Of a stretch of DNA of 64,000 bases, positions 1 to 9,873 are shown piece after piece. The first letter of the stretch is position 1, and each line of letters starts with the position of its first letter. The notes under the pieces were generated by a model that was given only the letters and a program-made list of their open reading frames with translations, searched no databases and had not been told where the DNA came from. Both the position numbers and the translations under genes were made by a program. The stretch comes from Coprousia sp963931435 (GTDB lineage Bacteria > Actinomycetota > Coriobacteriia > Coriobacteriales > Coriobacteriaceae), in NCBI GenBank assembly GCA_963931435.1, contig OZ007012.1, forward strand, positions 124,001 to 188,000. Direction: 5' to 3'.

Positions 1-49
1 ATTCCGGCATAGGCCCAGCTCAGCGGGCGAAAACAACGATCTGGAACTG

Positions 50-73
50 AAACGGCCCCGGGAGGGGCCGTTT
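50..73 (+). terminator. Terminator hairpin of an unseen upstream gene
   Basis: A 10-bp perfect stem (AAACGGCCCC with GGGGCCGTTT) closes a 4-nt loop. It lies just left of the ISL3 element and probably ends a gene outside the window. There is only a three-T run after the stem, so intrinsic termination may be weak. Confidence 0.6.
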
Positions 74-107
74 CCGCGTCATCCGCCTATGATTGCTAAG
101 CCAAATT

Positions 108-1550
108 CAGACAACCGAAGAGGTGTGACGCATGAAGAGTCTACTACTTCTCGCCCTCGGTCTGGCCCGCACGGTCGTCCTGGGCGCGCGCATCGAGGCC
201 GAGCGCATCGTCGTGAGCGTCCGGCCCTACAAGCGCGAGCAGCGCCGCTGCCCCGTATGCGGCAGGGCCTGCGACTTCTACGACATGGCGAACCGCGGGG
301 CCCCCAGGCTGTGGAGGGCGATGGACCTGGCGCGCTCGGCCTGCTACCTGGAGTACGCGCCCTGCAGGGTGCGCTGCCCGGAGCACGGCGTGCGCACCGA
401 GGCCGTCCCCTGGGCGCGGCACGGGGCGCGCTTCACGCGCGACTTCGAGGACTGGGTGGCGTGGCTGGCGGTCCGCTGCACCGCCTCGGCGGTCTCCGAG
501 CTCGCCCGCGTCGAGTGGCACAGCGTGGGCGGCGTGTGCAGGCGCGTCTACGCCGAGCTGGAGGCCGCGCGCGGCGCCTCGAGGTTCGACGGCGTGCGCC
601 GCATCGGCATCGACGAGACGTCGTACAAGAAGGGCCACAAGTACGTCACGGTGGTCGTCGACCACGACCGCGGCTGCCTCATCTGGGCGCACGAGGGCAC
701 CGGCAAGGACGTGCTCAACCTGTTCCTCGACGAGCTCACGCGCGAGCAGAGGCGCGCCATAGAGGTGGTGACCGCCGACGGCGCGAGGTGGATAAGGCAG
801 CTGGTCAAGCGCCGCTGCCCCAACGCGAGGTGGGTCATGGACCCCTTCCACGTGGTCCAGTGGATGAACGACGCGCTCGACGCCGTGCGCTGCGAGGAGT
901 GGAACGCCGCCAGGGCCGCCGCCAGGGCCGCCAGGCCCAGGCCCGAGGGCAAGCGCGGCAGGCCTGCCAAAGGCGAGCTGCCGCCCGAGGAGGTCAGGGC
1001 GCTCGAGGAGGAGGCGGCCTCCATCAAGGGCAGCCGCTACGCGCTCGTGAAGAACCCCGAGGACCTCACCGACGGCCAGAGGGCGAGGCTCGAGGCGCTC
1101 AAGAAGAGGGCCGGCTCGCGGCTGGTCAGGGCCTGGGAGCTCAAGGAGGACCTGCGGGCCGTCTTCCGGGCAGCCGACGGCTCCGAGGCCGCCGAGCTGC
1201 TCGACGACTGGATGCACAGGGCCGCCTACTGCAAGATCGCCAAGGTCGTCGCCGTGGAGAAGAAGGTGCGCCGCCGGCGCGACGACATCATCGCCGCAGT
1301 CGAGCTCGGCATCAGCAACGGGCGCGTAGAGGCCATCAACAACAAGATCAAGGTGGCGGTGAGGATGGGCTACGGCTTCCGCAACACCGACAACCTCGTG
1401 GCCCTGCTCATGCTCAGGTGCGGCGACTGCCAGCCCCAGCTCCCGGGTCGCCCGGTGAAGGCGAGGAAGAAGGGCGTGAAGGGAGCGAAGAGCGTTGCTG
1501 CCTAGGCTAGCCCCTTGTCACACAAACTACCGAAGCCTCTACTTTCGTCA
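108..1550 (+). mobile_element. ISL3-family insertion sequence
   Basis: The element holds one transposase gene. A 7-bp direct repeat CCAAATT flanks it (101-107 and 1551-1557), resembling the 8-bp target duplications made by ISL3 elements. Just inside are imperfect inverted repeats, 110-123 (GACAACCGAAGAGG) and the complement of 1536-1549 (GACGAAAGTAGAGG), matching at 10 of 14 positions. A further inverted GTGTGAC motif lies next to each. The exact ends are uncertain by one or two bases. The insertion sits between the upstream terminator and prfA, in non-coding DNA. Confidence 0.75.
132..1505 (+). CDS. ISL3-family transposase
   Basis: This 457-residue protein is a full-length DDE transposase of the ISL3 type. 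Residues about 38-81 carry a zinc-binding region (CPVCG, later CPEHG) for recognition of the element ends. The catalytic acidic residues appear to be D161 (GIDETSYKKGHKY), D216 (TADGAR) and E400 (ISNGRVEAINNKIK), with the C-terminal RMGYGFRN block of the family. A basic linker (about 256-290) separates the second and third catalytic positions. No frameshift or internal stop is visible, so the enzyme looks intact. The ATG at 132 was chosen because the protein starts normally for the family; a longer overlapping frame from 89 is a shadow. Confidence 0.93.
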   Translation: MKSLLLLALGLARTVVLGARIEAERIVVSVRPYKREQRRCPVCGRACDFYDMANRGAPRLWRAMDLARSACYLEYAPCRVRCPEHGVRTEAVPWARHGARFTRDFEDWVAWLAVRCTASAVSELARVEWHSVGGVCRRVYAELEAARGASRFDGVRRIGIDETSYKKGHKYVTVVVDHDRGCLIWAHEGTGKDVLNLFLDELTREQRRAIEVVTADGARWIRQLVKRRCPNARWVMDPFHVVQWMNDALDAVRCEEWNAARAAARAARPRPEGKRGRPAKGELPPEEVRALEEEAASIKGSRYALVKNPEDLTDGQRARLEALKKRAGSRLVRAWELKEDLRAVFRAADGSEAAELLDDWMHRAAYCKIAKVVAVEKKVRRRRDDIIAAVELGISNGRVEAINNKIKVAVRMGYGFRNTDNLVALLMLRCGDCQPQLPGRPVKARKKGVKGAKSVAA

Positions 1551-1689
1551 CCAAATTGCCGATATTATCGTTATCGGCGCGCAGGGCCTGATGCGCCCCG
1601 CGAGCTGGGTGGATCCGTGGTGTGTCTGCGAAGGGGCTTGCCCGGGGCAGGGGAGCGGGTATCATGGAGGACCGAGAGAAAGGGAGCGC

Positions 1690-1716
1690 ATGTACCTGCG
1701 ATTCGACATGTTCTAG
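1690..1716 (+). CDS. Possible 8-codon leader peptide upstream of prfA
   Basis: ATG at 1690 opens a short frame reading MYLRFDMF and ending at TAG. A purine-rich AAAGGGAG sits just upstream as a possible ribosome binding site, although its spacing is short. The frame ends about 120 nt before the prfA start. UAG is read only by release factor 1, the product of prfA, so a regulatory role is conceivable. Nothing else supports it, and a chance frame is the simpler reading. Confidence 0.2.
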   Translation: MYLRFDMF

Positions 1717-1835
1717 CTGGGATCCGTCCCGCCGCACGCGCGGCCCCGCCTGCGCGGCCTGCCGCCGCGCCACCCATGCCGAACACACGCCGGACGCGCC
1801 AAGAGTCGTTCCGGCCCGAAATCGAAGGATGCACC

Positions 1836-2903
1836 ATGCGCGACAAGCTCGAAAAACTCATCGCCGCCTACGAGGAGCTCGAGAAGAAGCTCTCCGACCC
1901 CTCCGTGGCCTCCGACATCAAGGAGTACACCCGTCTCAACAAGGAGTACGCGCACCAGACCCCGCTCGTGGCGGCGGCGCGCGCGTACCTCGCCGCGCTC
2001 GATGACATCGAGGCGGCCAAGGAGATGCAGCGCGACACCTCCGATTCGGACGAGAAGGCCATGCTCCAGGAGGACATCGCCGAGAACGAGGCCAAGCTCC
2101 CCCAGCTCGAGGAAGACATCAAGTTCATGCTCATCCCGGGCGACCCCAACGATGAGAAGAACACCATCGTGGAGATCCGCTCCGCCGCCGGCGGCGACGA
2201 GGCGGCCATCTTCGCGGGTGATCTCTTCAAGATGTACCAGCGCTTCTGCGAGGCGCACAAGTGGAAGGTCGAGGTGCTCGACGCCAGCCCCTCCGAGGCG
2301 GGCGGCTTCAAGTCCATCGAGTTCAAGGTCTCGGGTGACAAGGTCTACTCCGTGATGAAGTACGAGAGCGGCGTGCACCGCGTGCAGCGCGTGCCCAAGA
2401 CCGAGAGCCAGGGCCGCATCCAGACCTCCACGGCCACCGTGGCGGTGCTGCCCGAGGCGGACGAGATCGACATCAAGATCGACCCCTCCGACCTGCGCAT
2501 CGATACCTACTGTGCCTCCGGCCCCGGCGGCCAGTGCGTCAACACCACCTACTCGGCGGTGCGCATCACCCACCTGCCCACCAACACCGTGGTGCAGAGC
2601 CAGGAGCAGCGCAGCCAGATCCAGAACCGCGAGGTCTGCATGCAGATGCTCCGCGCGCGCCTCTACGAGATGGAGCTGCAGAAGCAGCAGGCCGAGCTGG
2701 GCGCCGAGCGCCAGAGCCAGATTGGGCACGGCAACCGCTCCGAGAAGATCCGCACGTACAACCAGCCGCAGGACCGCGTGACCGATCACCGCATCGGCTT
2801 CAACTCCACGTACAACGGGGTGCTTCTGGGTGATCAGCTGGGTACGGTGATCGACGCGCTCGCCGCCGCCGATCGCGCCGAGAAGCTCGCCCAGGCGGTG
2901 TAA
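1836..2903 (+). CDS. prfA: Peptide chain release factor 1
   Basis: The 355-residue product is release factor 1, which recognises UAA and UAG in the ribosomal A site and triggers peptidyl-tRNA hydrolysis. The catalytic GGQ loop is present in GPGGQCVNTTYSAVR. The codon-recognition tripeptide is PKT (RVPKTESQGR), in the place where E. coli RF1 has PAT; RF2 would have SPF, so the RF1 assignment is firm. The ATG at 1836 is preceded by GAAGGAT and gives the usual family length; an upstream extension of the frame lacks similarity. An intrinsic terminator follows directly. prmC, whose product methylates the GGQ glutamine, is the next gene, a common bacterial pairing. Confidence 0.97.
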   Translation: MRDKLEKLIAAYEELEKKLSDPSVASDIKEYTRLNKEYAHQTPLVAAARAYLAALDDIEAAKEMQRDTSDSDEKAMLQEDIAENEAKLPQLEEDIKFMLIPGDPNDEKNTIVEIRSAAGGDEAAIFAGDLFKMYQRFCEAHKWKVEVLDASPSEAGGFKSIEFKVSGDKVYSVMKYESGVHRVQRVPKTESQGRIQTSTATVAVLPEADEIDIKIDPSDLRIDTYCASGPGGQCVNTTYSAVRITHLPTNTVVQSQEQRSQIQNREVCMQMLRARLYEMELQKQQAELGAERQSQIGHGNRSEKIRTYNQPQDRVTDHRIGFNSTYNGVLLGDQLGTVIDALAAADRAEKLAQAV

Positions 2904-2927
2904 GGACGAAAACCTGGATTGATGCGG

Positions 2928-2953
2928 GGCGCCCCTCGGGGCGCCTTGTTTTT
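2928..2953 (+). terminator. Intrinsic terminator after prfA
   Basis: GGCGCCCC pairs with GGGGCGCC and is followed by TTGTTTTT. It ends the prfA transcript, so prmC (236 nt further on) probably has its own promoter. Confidence 0.8.
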
Positions 2954-3189
2954 GCGCGTTGTGTGGAATCGCGCGTTCGGGTGGACGCGCTCTTTCCGAC
3001 GCCTTTGGGAAAACCGGGCCCGTGAGCTGCCCGGTTGGATTCAGCCGAATCAGCTTCAGATTCCCGTTGGATTCGTTCCGCTTTCATTCCGACGGCGTTC
3101 AGATGTGCGCGTTAGGCTGGTGGGCGTCGAGCGTCGTCGCGGGATTGCGACGCGCCCGGGCGCAACGCCGGGACGATGGGGAGGATGCC

Positions 3190-4545
3190 ATGGCCGAGAC
3201 CGAGATTTGGACCGTAGCGCGATGCCTGAACTGGTGCGTCGAGTTCTTGAAGCGTCGCGGCGAGGAGAACCCGCGCGTCGCGGCCGAGTGGCTGCTGTGC
3301 TCCGCGACGGGTTTCAAGCGCATCGAACTCTATATGAACCATGATCAGCCGCTGGGAGCCGACGAGCTCGCGACGGTGCGCAACGGGTTACTGCGTCGCA
3401 AGGAGGGCGAGCCCCTGCAGTACATCACCGGCGAGACGGGCTTCCGGATGCTCACCATCGCCTGCGAGCCGGGCGTGCTCATCCCGCGCCCTGAGACCGA
3501 GCTTCTGGTCGATGCGGTTCTGACGTATATCGACCAGGAGGTGCTGGGCGGCGATGCCGCGCGCAAGGGCGTGCGGACGAAGACGGAGCTGCCCTGGAAC
3601 GACGAGGTCGAGCGGACGCGCGAGGCGGAGCTCGCCCGCGCCGCCGCGCGGGCGGATGCCGACGAAGCTGTTGAAGAGAGGAAGGCTGTCGGCGGCGGCG
3701 AAGCCGGGTTTGCGGCAGAGGTCGCTGCGGATAGCGAGAACGGCCCCGCAGCGGATGCCGCCGGGATGGCGGTCTCCCTGTCGGATGGGCGACCGGGCGC
3801 TGCCGCGCAGTCGGGGGCCGCGTTGGACGGGGATGATTCGACGGGGGCGGGCTTCGAGCTGGCTGATGTGTCGGCGGCAAGCGCCCCTGACGCCGCGGCG
3901 GCGCACGACGAGGTCGGTGGAGGGGCGTCAGGAGCCTCTGCAGACAGGGCTGTGGCGGCTGGGTCGGTCGACGGGGCGGGCATCGAGGTCGCGCCTGACG
4001 GCGACTCCGCCCCCCGCTCAGAGGCGCGCGTGCTCGAGGTGGGGTGCGGCACGGGCTGCATATCGCTCTCGCTCGCCTCGGAGCGCAAGGGCGCGGTGCG
4101 CTGCGTGGCGATCGACATCGAGCCGCGGGCGGTCGCCCTCACCGAGCGCAACCGCGAGAAGGCGGGCCTCACCGCGCGGGAGGTCGACGTGCGCTTGGGC
4201 GACCTCATCGGCCCCGTGCTGCCCGATGAGCTCGGCACGTTCGACGTCCTGGTGTCCAACCCGCCCTATATCCCCACGGATGTGATGGCGACCCTGCCGC
4301 GCGAGGTCGCGGCGTACGAGCCCTCGCTCGCTCTCGACGGCGGCCTCGACGGCCTGGACGTGTTCCGCCGCCTGCTCGTCGCGGCGCCGCGCGTCCTGCG
4401 ATCCGGCGGCCTTCTAGCCTGCGAGCTGTTCGAGGAATCCCTCGATGCCGCGGCGGCGCTCTGCCGTTCGGCGGGGCTGGTCAACATCCGCATCGCCCCC
4501 GATCTCACCGGCCGCACCCGCTTCGTCCTCGCGACCCTTCCTTAG
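3190..4545 (+). CDS. prmC: Release factor glutamine methyltransferase with a large internal insertion
   Basis: PrmC uses S-adenosylmethionine to methylate the glutamine of the GGQ motif in release factors. The N-terminal helical domain (about 1-110, including LIPRPETE at 97) is followed by an insertion of roughly 165 residues rich in Ala, Gly, Asp and Glu (about 113-278). The Rossmann methyltransferase domain then resumes with SAM motif VLEVGCGTG at 281 and the catalytic NPPY at 357. The product is 451 residues against about 280 for typical PrmC. The reading frame is continuous and all catalytic motifs are kept, so this is an insertion rather than a frameshift. ATG 3190 follows GGGGAGG. The insertion is likely disordered; whether it is kept in the mature protein is unknown. 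Confidence 0.93.
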   Translation: MAETEIWTVARCLNWCVEFLKRRGEENPRVAAEWLLCSATGFKRIELYMNHDQPLGADELATVRNGLLRRKEGEPLQYITGETGFRMLTIACEPGVLIPRPETELLVDAVLTYIDQEVLGGDAARKGVRTKTELPWNDEVERTREAELARAAARADADEAVEERKAVGGGEAGFAAEVAADSENGPAADAAGMAVSLSDGRPGAAAQSGAALDGDDSTGAGFELADVSAASAPDAAAAHDEVGGGASGASADRAVAAGSVDGAGIEVAPDGDSAPRSEARVLEVGCGTGCISLSLASERKGAVRCVAIDIEPRAVALTERNREKAGLTAREVDVRLGDLIGPVLPDELGTFDVLVSNPPYIPTDVMATLPREVAAYEPSLALDGGLDGLDVFRRLLVAAPRVLRSGGLLACELFEESLDAAAALCRSAGLVNIRIAPDLTGRTRFVLATLP

Positions 4546-4571
4546 CAGGATCGTCTGGAGAGATGCGGCGT

Positions 4572-4614
4572 TTGCTGGTAGCTTGATGCTCGCGTAATAT
4601 CGTCTTACAATATT
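4572..4614 (+). promoter_or_regulatory. Candidate promoter and overlapping operator
   Basis: TTGCTG (4572-4577) and TAATAT (4595-4600) are separated by 17 nt, a good sigma-70 arrangement. An imperfect palindrome with ends AATAT and ATATT (4596-4614) overlaps the -10 element. It lies 30 nt before a ribbon-helix-helix gene, a protein class that often represses its own promoter, so self-repression is a reasonable inference. Confidence 0.45.
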
Positions 4615-4645
4615 TCCCCAAGCTGTTGCACGAGCTGGGGCTGGG

Positions 4646-4939
4646 GTGAGGCCTGTGGACGATCGCGAGCTGCTCGCAAGCATCGGATTGACGTCGGAAG
4701 AAGCTGACACACGGGCGGCGGAATACGAGGCCGACGCGTGGTCGCGGGAGGCGCTCGGCAGGCCGCGCCGCGGGCGCCCCTCCCTTGCGGACGAGGAGGT
4801 GCGTCCCTTTACGGTGCGGTTCCCCGTTTCACTCATGGCCTACGTCGATCGCAGGGCGGAGGCGTGCGGTAGCACGCGGTCGGAGATGCTGCGGCGGATC
4901 GTCGCGGAGGCGCGGGCGCGGGACCGTTCGGCCGGATAG
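4646..4939 (+). CDS. Small ribbon-helix-helix DNA-binding protein
   Basis: This 97-residue protein has a charged N-terminal half with GRPRRGRPSLADEE, then a segment that reads as a ribbon-helix-helix fold: a strand RPFTVRFPVSL, helix MAYVDRRAEACG and second helix STRSEMLRRIVAEARAR. Such proteins bind DNA as dimers through the strand and act as antitoxins or autoregulators. No toxin-like partner gene is adjacent; the next gene is a phosphatase 150 nt away. Start is GTG 4646, with an in-frame GTG at 4655 as an alternative. A candidate promoter with a palindrome lies upstream. The specific target is unknown. Confidence 0.75.
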   Translation: MRPVDDRELLASIGLTSEEADTRAAEYEADAWSREALGRPRRGRPSLADEEVRPFTVRFPVSLMAYVDRRAEACGSTRSEMLRRIVAEARARDRSAG

Positions 4940-5090
4940 GGGATAGCGCGTTTTCACTCAAAACGTATCAGTCTTTGCCGTCAGCTTGCATCGACCTCCC
5001 GCGCGGCGGATACAATTGAGGGCGCTGCGTGCGGCATCTCTGCGCGCCGGCAGGCAGTTCACAGGTCGACGGAAAGCGAGTGGAGCTTAT

Positions 5091-5915
5091 ATGGCAGACG
5101 GCGCATCGGTGCGGGGGCTGATCGCCTTCGATCTCGACGGCACGGTGTTCAAGACGCGGATGGACCGCAACATCTCCCCGCGCGTGCGCGCGGCGTTCGC
5201 CGCGGCGCATGAGCAAGGCTACGCGCTTGCGGTCTCGACGGGTCGCGCGTTCCGCGAGCTCGGGCCCGATCTGCTAGATGCCCCCTGGCTGGATTGGTGC
5301 ATCACCTCCAACGGCTCGGCGGTGTTCTCGGCCAAGACGGGCGAGCCCGTGCTGGAGCGCACGCTCGACCACGCCGTGGTGGCCGAGGCCGTGCGCCTCC
5401 TGGACGACGCGCCCGATCGGCGCTGGGCGCACGTCGCCGACGGCTTCTACCACGAGGATCCCCTGATCATGCCCGATGGCAACACGTGGAATCCCCCGGC
5501 CTCGCATCTGGTCGACAGCATCTTGGACTCGGACGTTGCCCGCGAGCACGGCTACTACAAGGTGATGGCGTACTTCGACGATGACGACGATCGCGCCGCG
5601 GCGCAGAAGCTGCTCGCACCCCTCGCCGACAAGCTTGAGATAGCCAACGAGGGTCCCGGCTCCATCGAGATGACGGCGCGCGGGGTGTCCAAGGGCTCGG
5701 CGGGTATGGAGATCTGCCGCATGCTGGGCGTGCACCCCGAGAACTCGTTCTCGTTCGGCGACTCGGGCAACGACGTCTCGTTCGCGGACACGCCCTTCAC
5801 CTTCGTGGTCATGGCGAGCGCCGAGCCGGAGGTGCGCGCCTGCGCCGATGCGATCTGCCCTGATGTGTTCCACGATGGCGTGGCCCAGTGGCTCGAGGAG
5901 AACGTGCTGGCGTAA
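5091..5915 (+). CDS. HAD-superfamily Cof-type phosphatase
   Basis: The 274-residue protein is a haloacid dehalogenase-type hydrolase of the Cof (class IIB) group, which remove phosphate from small metabolites such as sugar phosphates or flavin nucleotides. The motifs are in order: DLDGT near residue 16 (nucleophile Asp), STGR (motif II), SKGSAG (motif III Lys) and FGDSGND (motif IV, Mg binding). The cap domain lies between motifs II and III. ATG 5091 is preceded by a purine-rich GGAAAGCGAGTGGAG. The substrate cannot be told from sequence. It appears to be a single-gene unit with 212 nt of featureless DNA behind it. Confidence 0.9.
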   Translation: MADGASVRGLIAFDLDGTVFKTRMDRNISPRVRAAFAAAHEQGYALAVSTGRAFRELGPDLLDAPWLDWCITSNGSAVFSAKTGEPVLERTLDHAVVAEAVRLLDDAPDRRWAHVADGFYHEDPLIMPDGNTWNPPASHLVDSILDSDVAREHGYYKVMAYFDDDDDRAAAQKLLAPLADKLEIANEGPGSIEMTARGVSKGSAGMEICRMLGVHPENSFSFGDSGNDVSFADTPFTFVVMASAEPEVRACADAICPDVFHDGVAQWLEENVLA

Positions 5916-6127
5916 GCCTCTGCCCCCCTCAGCCGTTTACCGGCGACAACCTACCATCTGACGCTTCGTCATCACGCGATGCACACATGCCCGCCCCTTT
6001 TACCGAGAGCGTTGCCCCGTCTGCGCGCCCGATGCTCCTGAGCCGCCGCGCGCCCGCCCGCTCATGAGACAATACCGCGCAGACTATCGGAGGCGCGCAT
6101 GCGCCGGATGCGAAAAGGGGCTCCCGA

Positions 6128-6883
6128 GTGGGCGTTCGGATATTCAAGATGCGGGAGGATGCTCTCGACCAGCAGGCTATCGAGGAGGTGGCGCGCGTGA
6201 TGCGCGCGGGCGGCCTGGCCCTGATTCCCACCGAGACGGTCTACGGCATCGGCGTCGCGGTATCCGCCTTCATGGATGAGCCCTCCTCGGTCGCGCCCGC
6301 AGCCGCGGATGCCGGCGAACCGCTGGTGAACGGCGTCTCCGTGCCGCCCGAGGGCTCGGGCTACCGGCGCATCTTCTCGGTCAAGCACCGCGATCTCGCC
6401 CAGACGGTCCCCTGGCTGGTCTCCGGTGCGGAGGACCTCGACCGCTACGGGGCGGGGGTCGACGCGCGCACCCGCGCGCTGGCGAGCTCGCTGTGGCCCG
6501 GTGCGCTCACGCTCATCATGCCCGCCGCGCCCTCGGTCCCGCGCTTCATGCAGGCTCCCGACGGGACGGTCGCGCTGCGCGCCTCGGCCTCGCCGGTGGT
6601 CGCCGCGCTCGTGCGCGCCTGCGGCTGCCCCCTGGCCGTCACCAGCGCCAACACCCACGGCAACCCCGCCCCGGCGTCGTTCGACGAGGTGGAGCCCTGC
6701 GTGCTAGAGGGGGTGGACGTGGCGATCGACGCGGGTGCGACGGCGTGCCGCGACGCCTCGACCATCGTCTCGTTCCCTTCGGGCGAGCTCAAGATCATCC
6801 GCCAGGGGGCGCTGGGCGCGCGCGCCATCAGACAGGCGCTCGGCGGGCGCCCCGACGCGGGTCCGACGGCGCGCCAGGCATAG
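6128..6883 (+). CDS. tsaC: Threonylcarbamoyl-AMP synthase
   Basis: TsaC/YwlC (Sua5-YciO-YrdC family) makes threonylcarbamoyl-AMP from threonine, bicarbonate and ATP, the first step of t6A synthesis at tRNA position 37. Family blocks are IPTETVYGIG near 35, FSVKHRD, SLWPGALTLI, VALRASASP, AVTSANTHGNPAP and ASTIVSF...KIIRQGAL. About 35 residues of Ala/Pro-rich sequence (about 45-80) split the first and second blocks, which are adjacent in most relatives. The GTG at 6128 has AAGGGG at good spacing; ATG 6149 is the alternative. TsaE and the TsaB-TsaD protein are encoded later in the window. glpK starts 15 nt downstream, suggesting cotranscription. Confidence 0.92.
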   Translation: MGVRIFKMREDALDQQAIEEVARVMRAGGLALIPTETVYGIGVAVSAFMDEPSSVAPAAADAGEPLVNGVSVPPEGSGYRRIFSVKHRDLAQTVPWLVSGAEDLDRYGAGVDARTRALASSLWPGALTLIMPAAPSVPRFMQAPDGTVALRASASPVVAALVRACGCPLAVTSANTHGNPAPASFDEVEPCVLEGVDVAIDAGATACRDASTIVSFPSGELKIIRQGALGARAIRQALGGRPDAGPTARQA

Positions 6884-6898
6884 GGAGAGGGCTTGGAC

Positions 6899-8446
<1,548 letters not shown>

Positions 8447-8501
8447 TACGGGGCGGAGGTGCCGCCGGGTCCGGCGGCTTCGCAAGACGAGAGGAGCGGC
8501 C

Positions 8502-8942
8502 ATGCGCGTGGCTATTGCGTGCGATCACGGCGGATTCGAGCAGAAGCAGCAGCTTGTCGACTATCTGGCGGGCGAGCTGGGATGCGAGGTCATCGACGAG
8601 GGCCCCGACACGGGGGACGCCGTGGACTACCCCGACTACGCATCCAAGGTGGCCCATGATGTGGCTGAGGGCCGCGCCGAGCGCGGCGTGCTCATCTGCG
8701 GTACGGGCATCGGCATGGCCATCGCCGCCGACAAGGTCCCGGGCGTGCGCGCCTCCTCCATCACCACCCCGGCCTTCGCCGAGCTGTTCCGCCAGCACAA
8801 CAACGGCAACGTGGTGTGCCTCTCGGGGCGCTTCATCGACGTCGACCAGAACAAGGAGATCGTCAAGACCTTCCTCTCCACCGAGTTCGAGGGCGGGCGC
8901 CACGAGCGCCGCGTCGCCAAGATCACCGCATTGGAGGACTAG
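8502..8942 (+). CDS. rpiB: Ribose-5-phosphate isomerase B (RpiB/LacAB family)
   Basis: This 146-residue protein interconverts ribose 5-phosphate and ribulose 5-phosphate in the pentose phosphate pathway. The family features are the N-terminal IACDHGGFEQK phosphate loop, VDYPDYA, the catalytic-cysteine block LICGTGIGMAIAADKVPGVRA and HNNGNVVCLSGR. GAGGAG precedes ATG 8502. upp begins one base after its stop, so the two genes are cotranscribed and probably translationally coupled. A galactose-6-phosphate isomerase role (LacAB) is possible in this family, but no lac genes are nearby. Confidence 0.94.
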   Translation: MRVAIACDHGGFEQKQQLVDYLAGELGCEVIDEGPDTGDAVDYPDYASKVAHDVAEGRAERGVLICGTGIGMAIAADKVPGVRASSITTPAFAELFRQHNNGNVVCLSGRFIDVDQNKEIVKTFLSTEFEGGRHERRVAKITALED

Positions 8943-8943
8943 C

Positions 8944-9591
8944 ATGGCCGCTGCCTACGATGCCTCCCGCGTCACCGTGGTGGACCACCCCATGGTGCAG
9001 CACAAGCTCTCCATCCTGCGCGACAAGGCGACGGGCACCAAGCAGTTCCGCGACCTGATCGGCGAGCTGGCCCTGTTCGAGGGCTATGAGGCGACGCGCG
9101 ACCTGCCGCTCGAGGACGTGCAGGTCGAGACGCCCATCGCCACGGCTACCTGCAAGCAGCTCGCCGGGCGCAAGCTCGCCATCGTGCCCATCCTGCGCGC
9201 GGGCCTGGGCATGGTGGACGGCCTGCTCGAGCTCATCCCCGCGGCGCGCGTGGGGCATATCGGCATGTATCGCGACGAGGTCACCCACGAGCCGCATGAG
9301 TATTACTGCAAGCTTCCGGCCGATATCGCCGAGCGCACCGTGCTGCTCGTCGATCCGATGCTCGCCACGGGAGGCTCGGCCACGGCGGCGCTGGGCTACC
9401 TGCGCGCGCAGGGCGCCCAGGACGTGCGCCTGCTCTCCATCGTGGCGGCGCCCGAGGGCATCGCCGAGGTGCTCGCGGCCGATGCGGACGTGCGTGTGCT
9501 CGTCTGCGCCGTCGACGAGGGCCTGAACGAGAACGCCTACATCGTGCCCGGCCTGGGCGACGCCGGCGACCGCATCTTCGGCACGCTCTAG
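8944..9591 (+). CDS. upp: Uracil phosphoribosyltransferase
   Basis: Upp salvages uracil to UMP using PRPP. The 215-residue product has the canonical PRPP-binding loop LLVDPMLATGGSATAAL, the RAGLGMVDG region and the C-terminal VPGLGDAGDRIFGT uracil-binding block. It follows rpiB by one base; its start is set by ATG 8944 with GGAGGA inside the end of rpiB. Pairing with rpiB links ribose 5-phosphate supply to nucleotide salvage. A strong hairpin follows. Confidence 0.96.
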   Translation: MAAAYDASRVTVVDHPMVQHKLSILRDKATGTKQFRDLIGELALFEGYEATRDLPLEDVQVETPIATATCKQLAGRKLAIVPILRAGLGMVDGLLELIPAARVGHIGMYRDEVTHEPHEYYCKLPADIAERTVLLVDPMLATGGSATAALGYLRAQGAQDVRLLSIVAAPEGIAEVLAADADVRVLVCAVDEGLNENAYIVPGLGDAGDRIFGTL

Positions 9592-9622
9592 CGCCGGCGC
9601 GTGCTTGGCAAAGAGGGGGTTC

Positions 9623-9658
9623 TTCGGGCCTCGTCCGCTGCGGCGGACGGGGCCCGAA
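9623..9658 (+). terminator. Hairpin between upp and the atp operon
   Basis: TTCGGGCC..CGTCCGC pairs with GCGGACG..GGCCCGAA, a long nearly perfect stem 32 nt after upp. There is no T-run, so it may be a structured 3' end or a weak terminator. It separates upp from the ATP synthase promoter. Confidence 0.5.
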
Positions 9659-9775
9659 ATGTGCTCGCTCCGTGAGGAATCCCCGTGCCCCCTATTTCGA
9701 TGCGTGGCTTCTACCTGCTATGATGATGTTAGCTTGCATATAGGTCATCGCGGTTCCCGCGCTCTGGGTTTCGTC

Positions 9776-9806
9776 TTGACTTTTAGGAAGCGCTGACTAG
9801 GATAAT
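9776..9806 (+). promoter_or_regulatory. Candidate promoter of the ATP synthase operon
   Basis: TTGACT (9776-9781) is followed 16 nt later by TAGGAT (9798-9803) or 19 nt later by GATAAT (9801-9806). It lies about 70 nt upstream of the first atp cistron, after the upp hairpin. Confidence 0.5.
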
Positions 9807-9873
9807 CTCAATGTCCGCGTCCACCCGCCCCGCCTTCGGGCGCTGGCGGCAGGGCCGCGGGGGAGGAATCGCT

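Noticed and set aside
3190..4545. Frameshift or gene fusion explaining the long prmC
   Set aside because: The frame is open throughout, both domains are in the same frame, and the inserted part matches no known domain.
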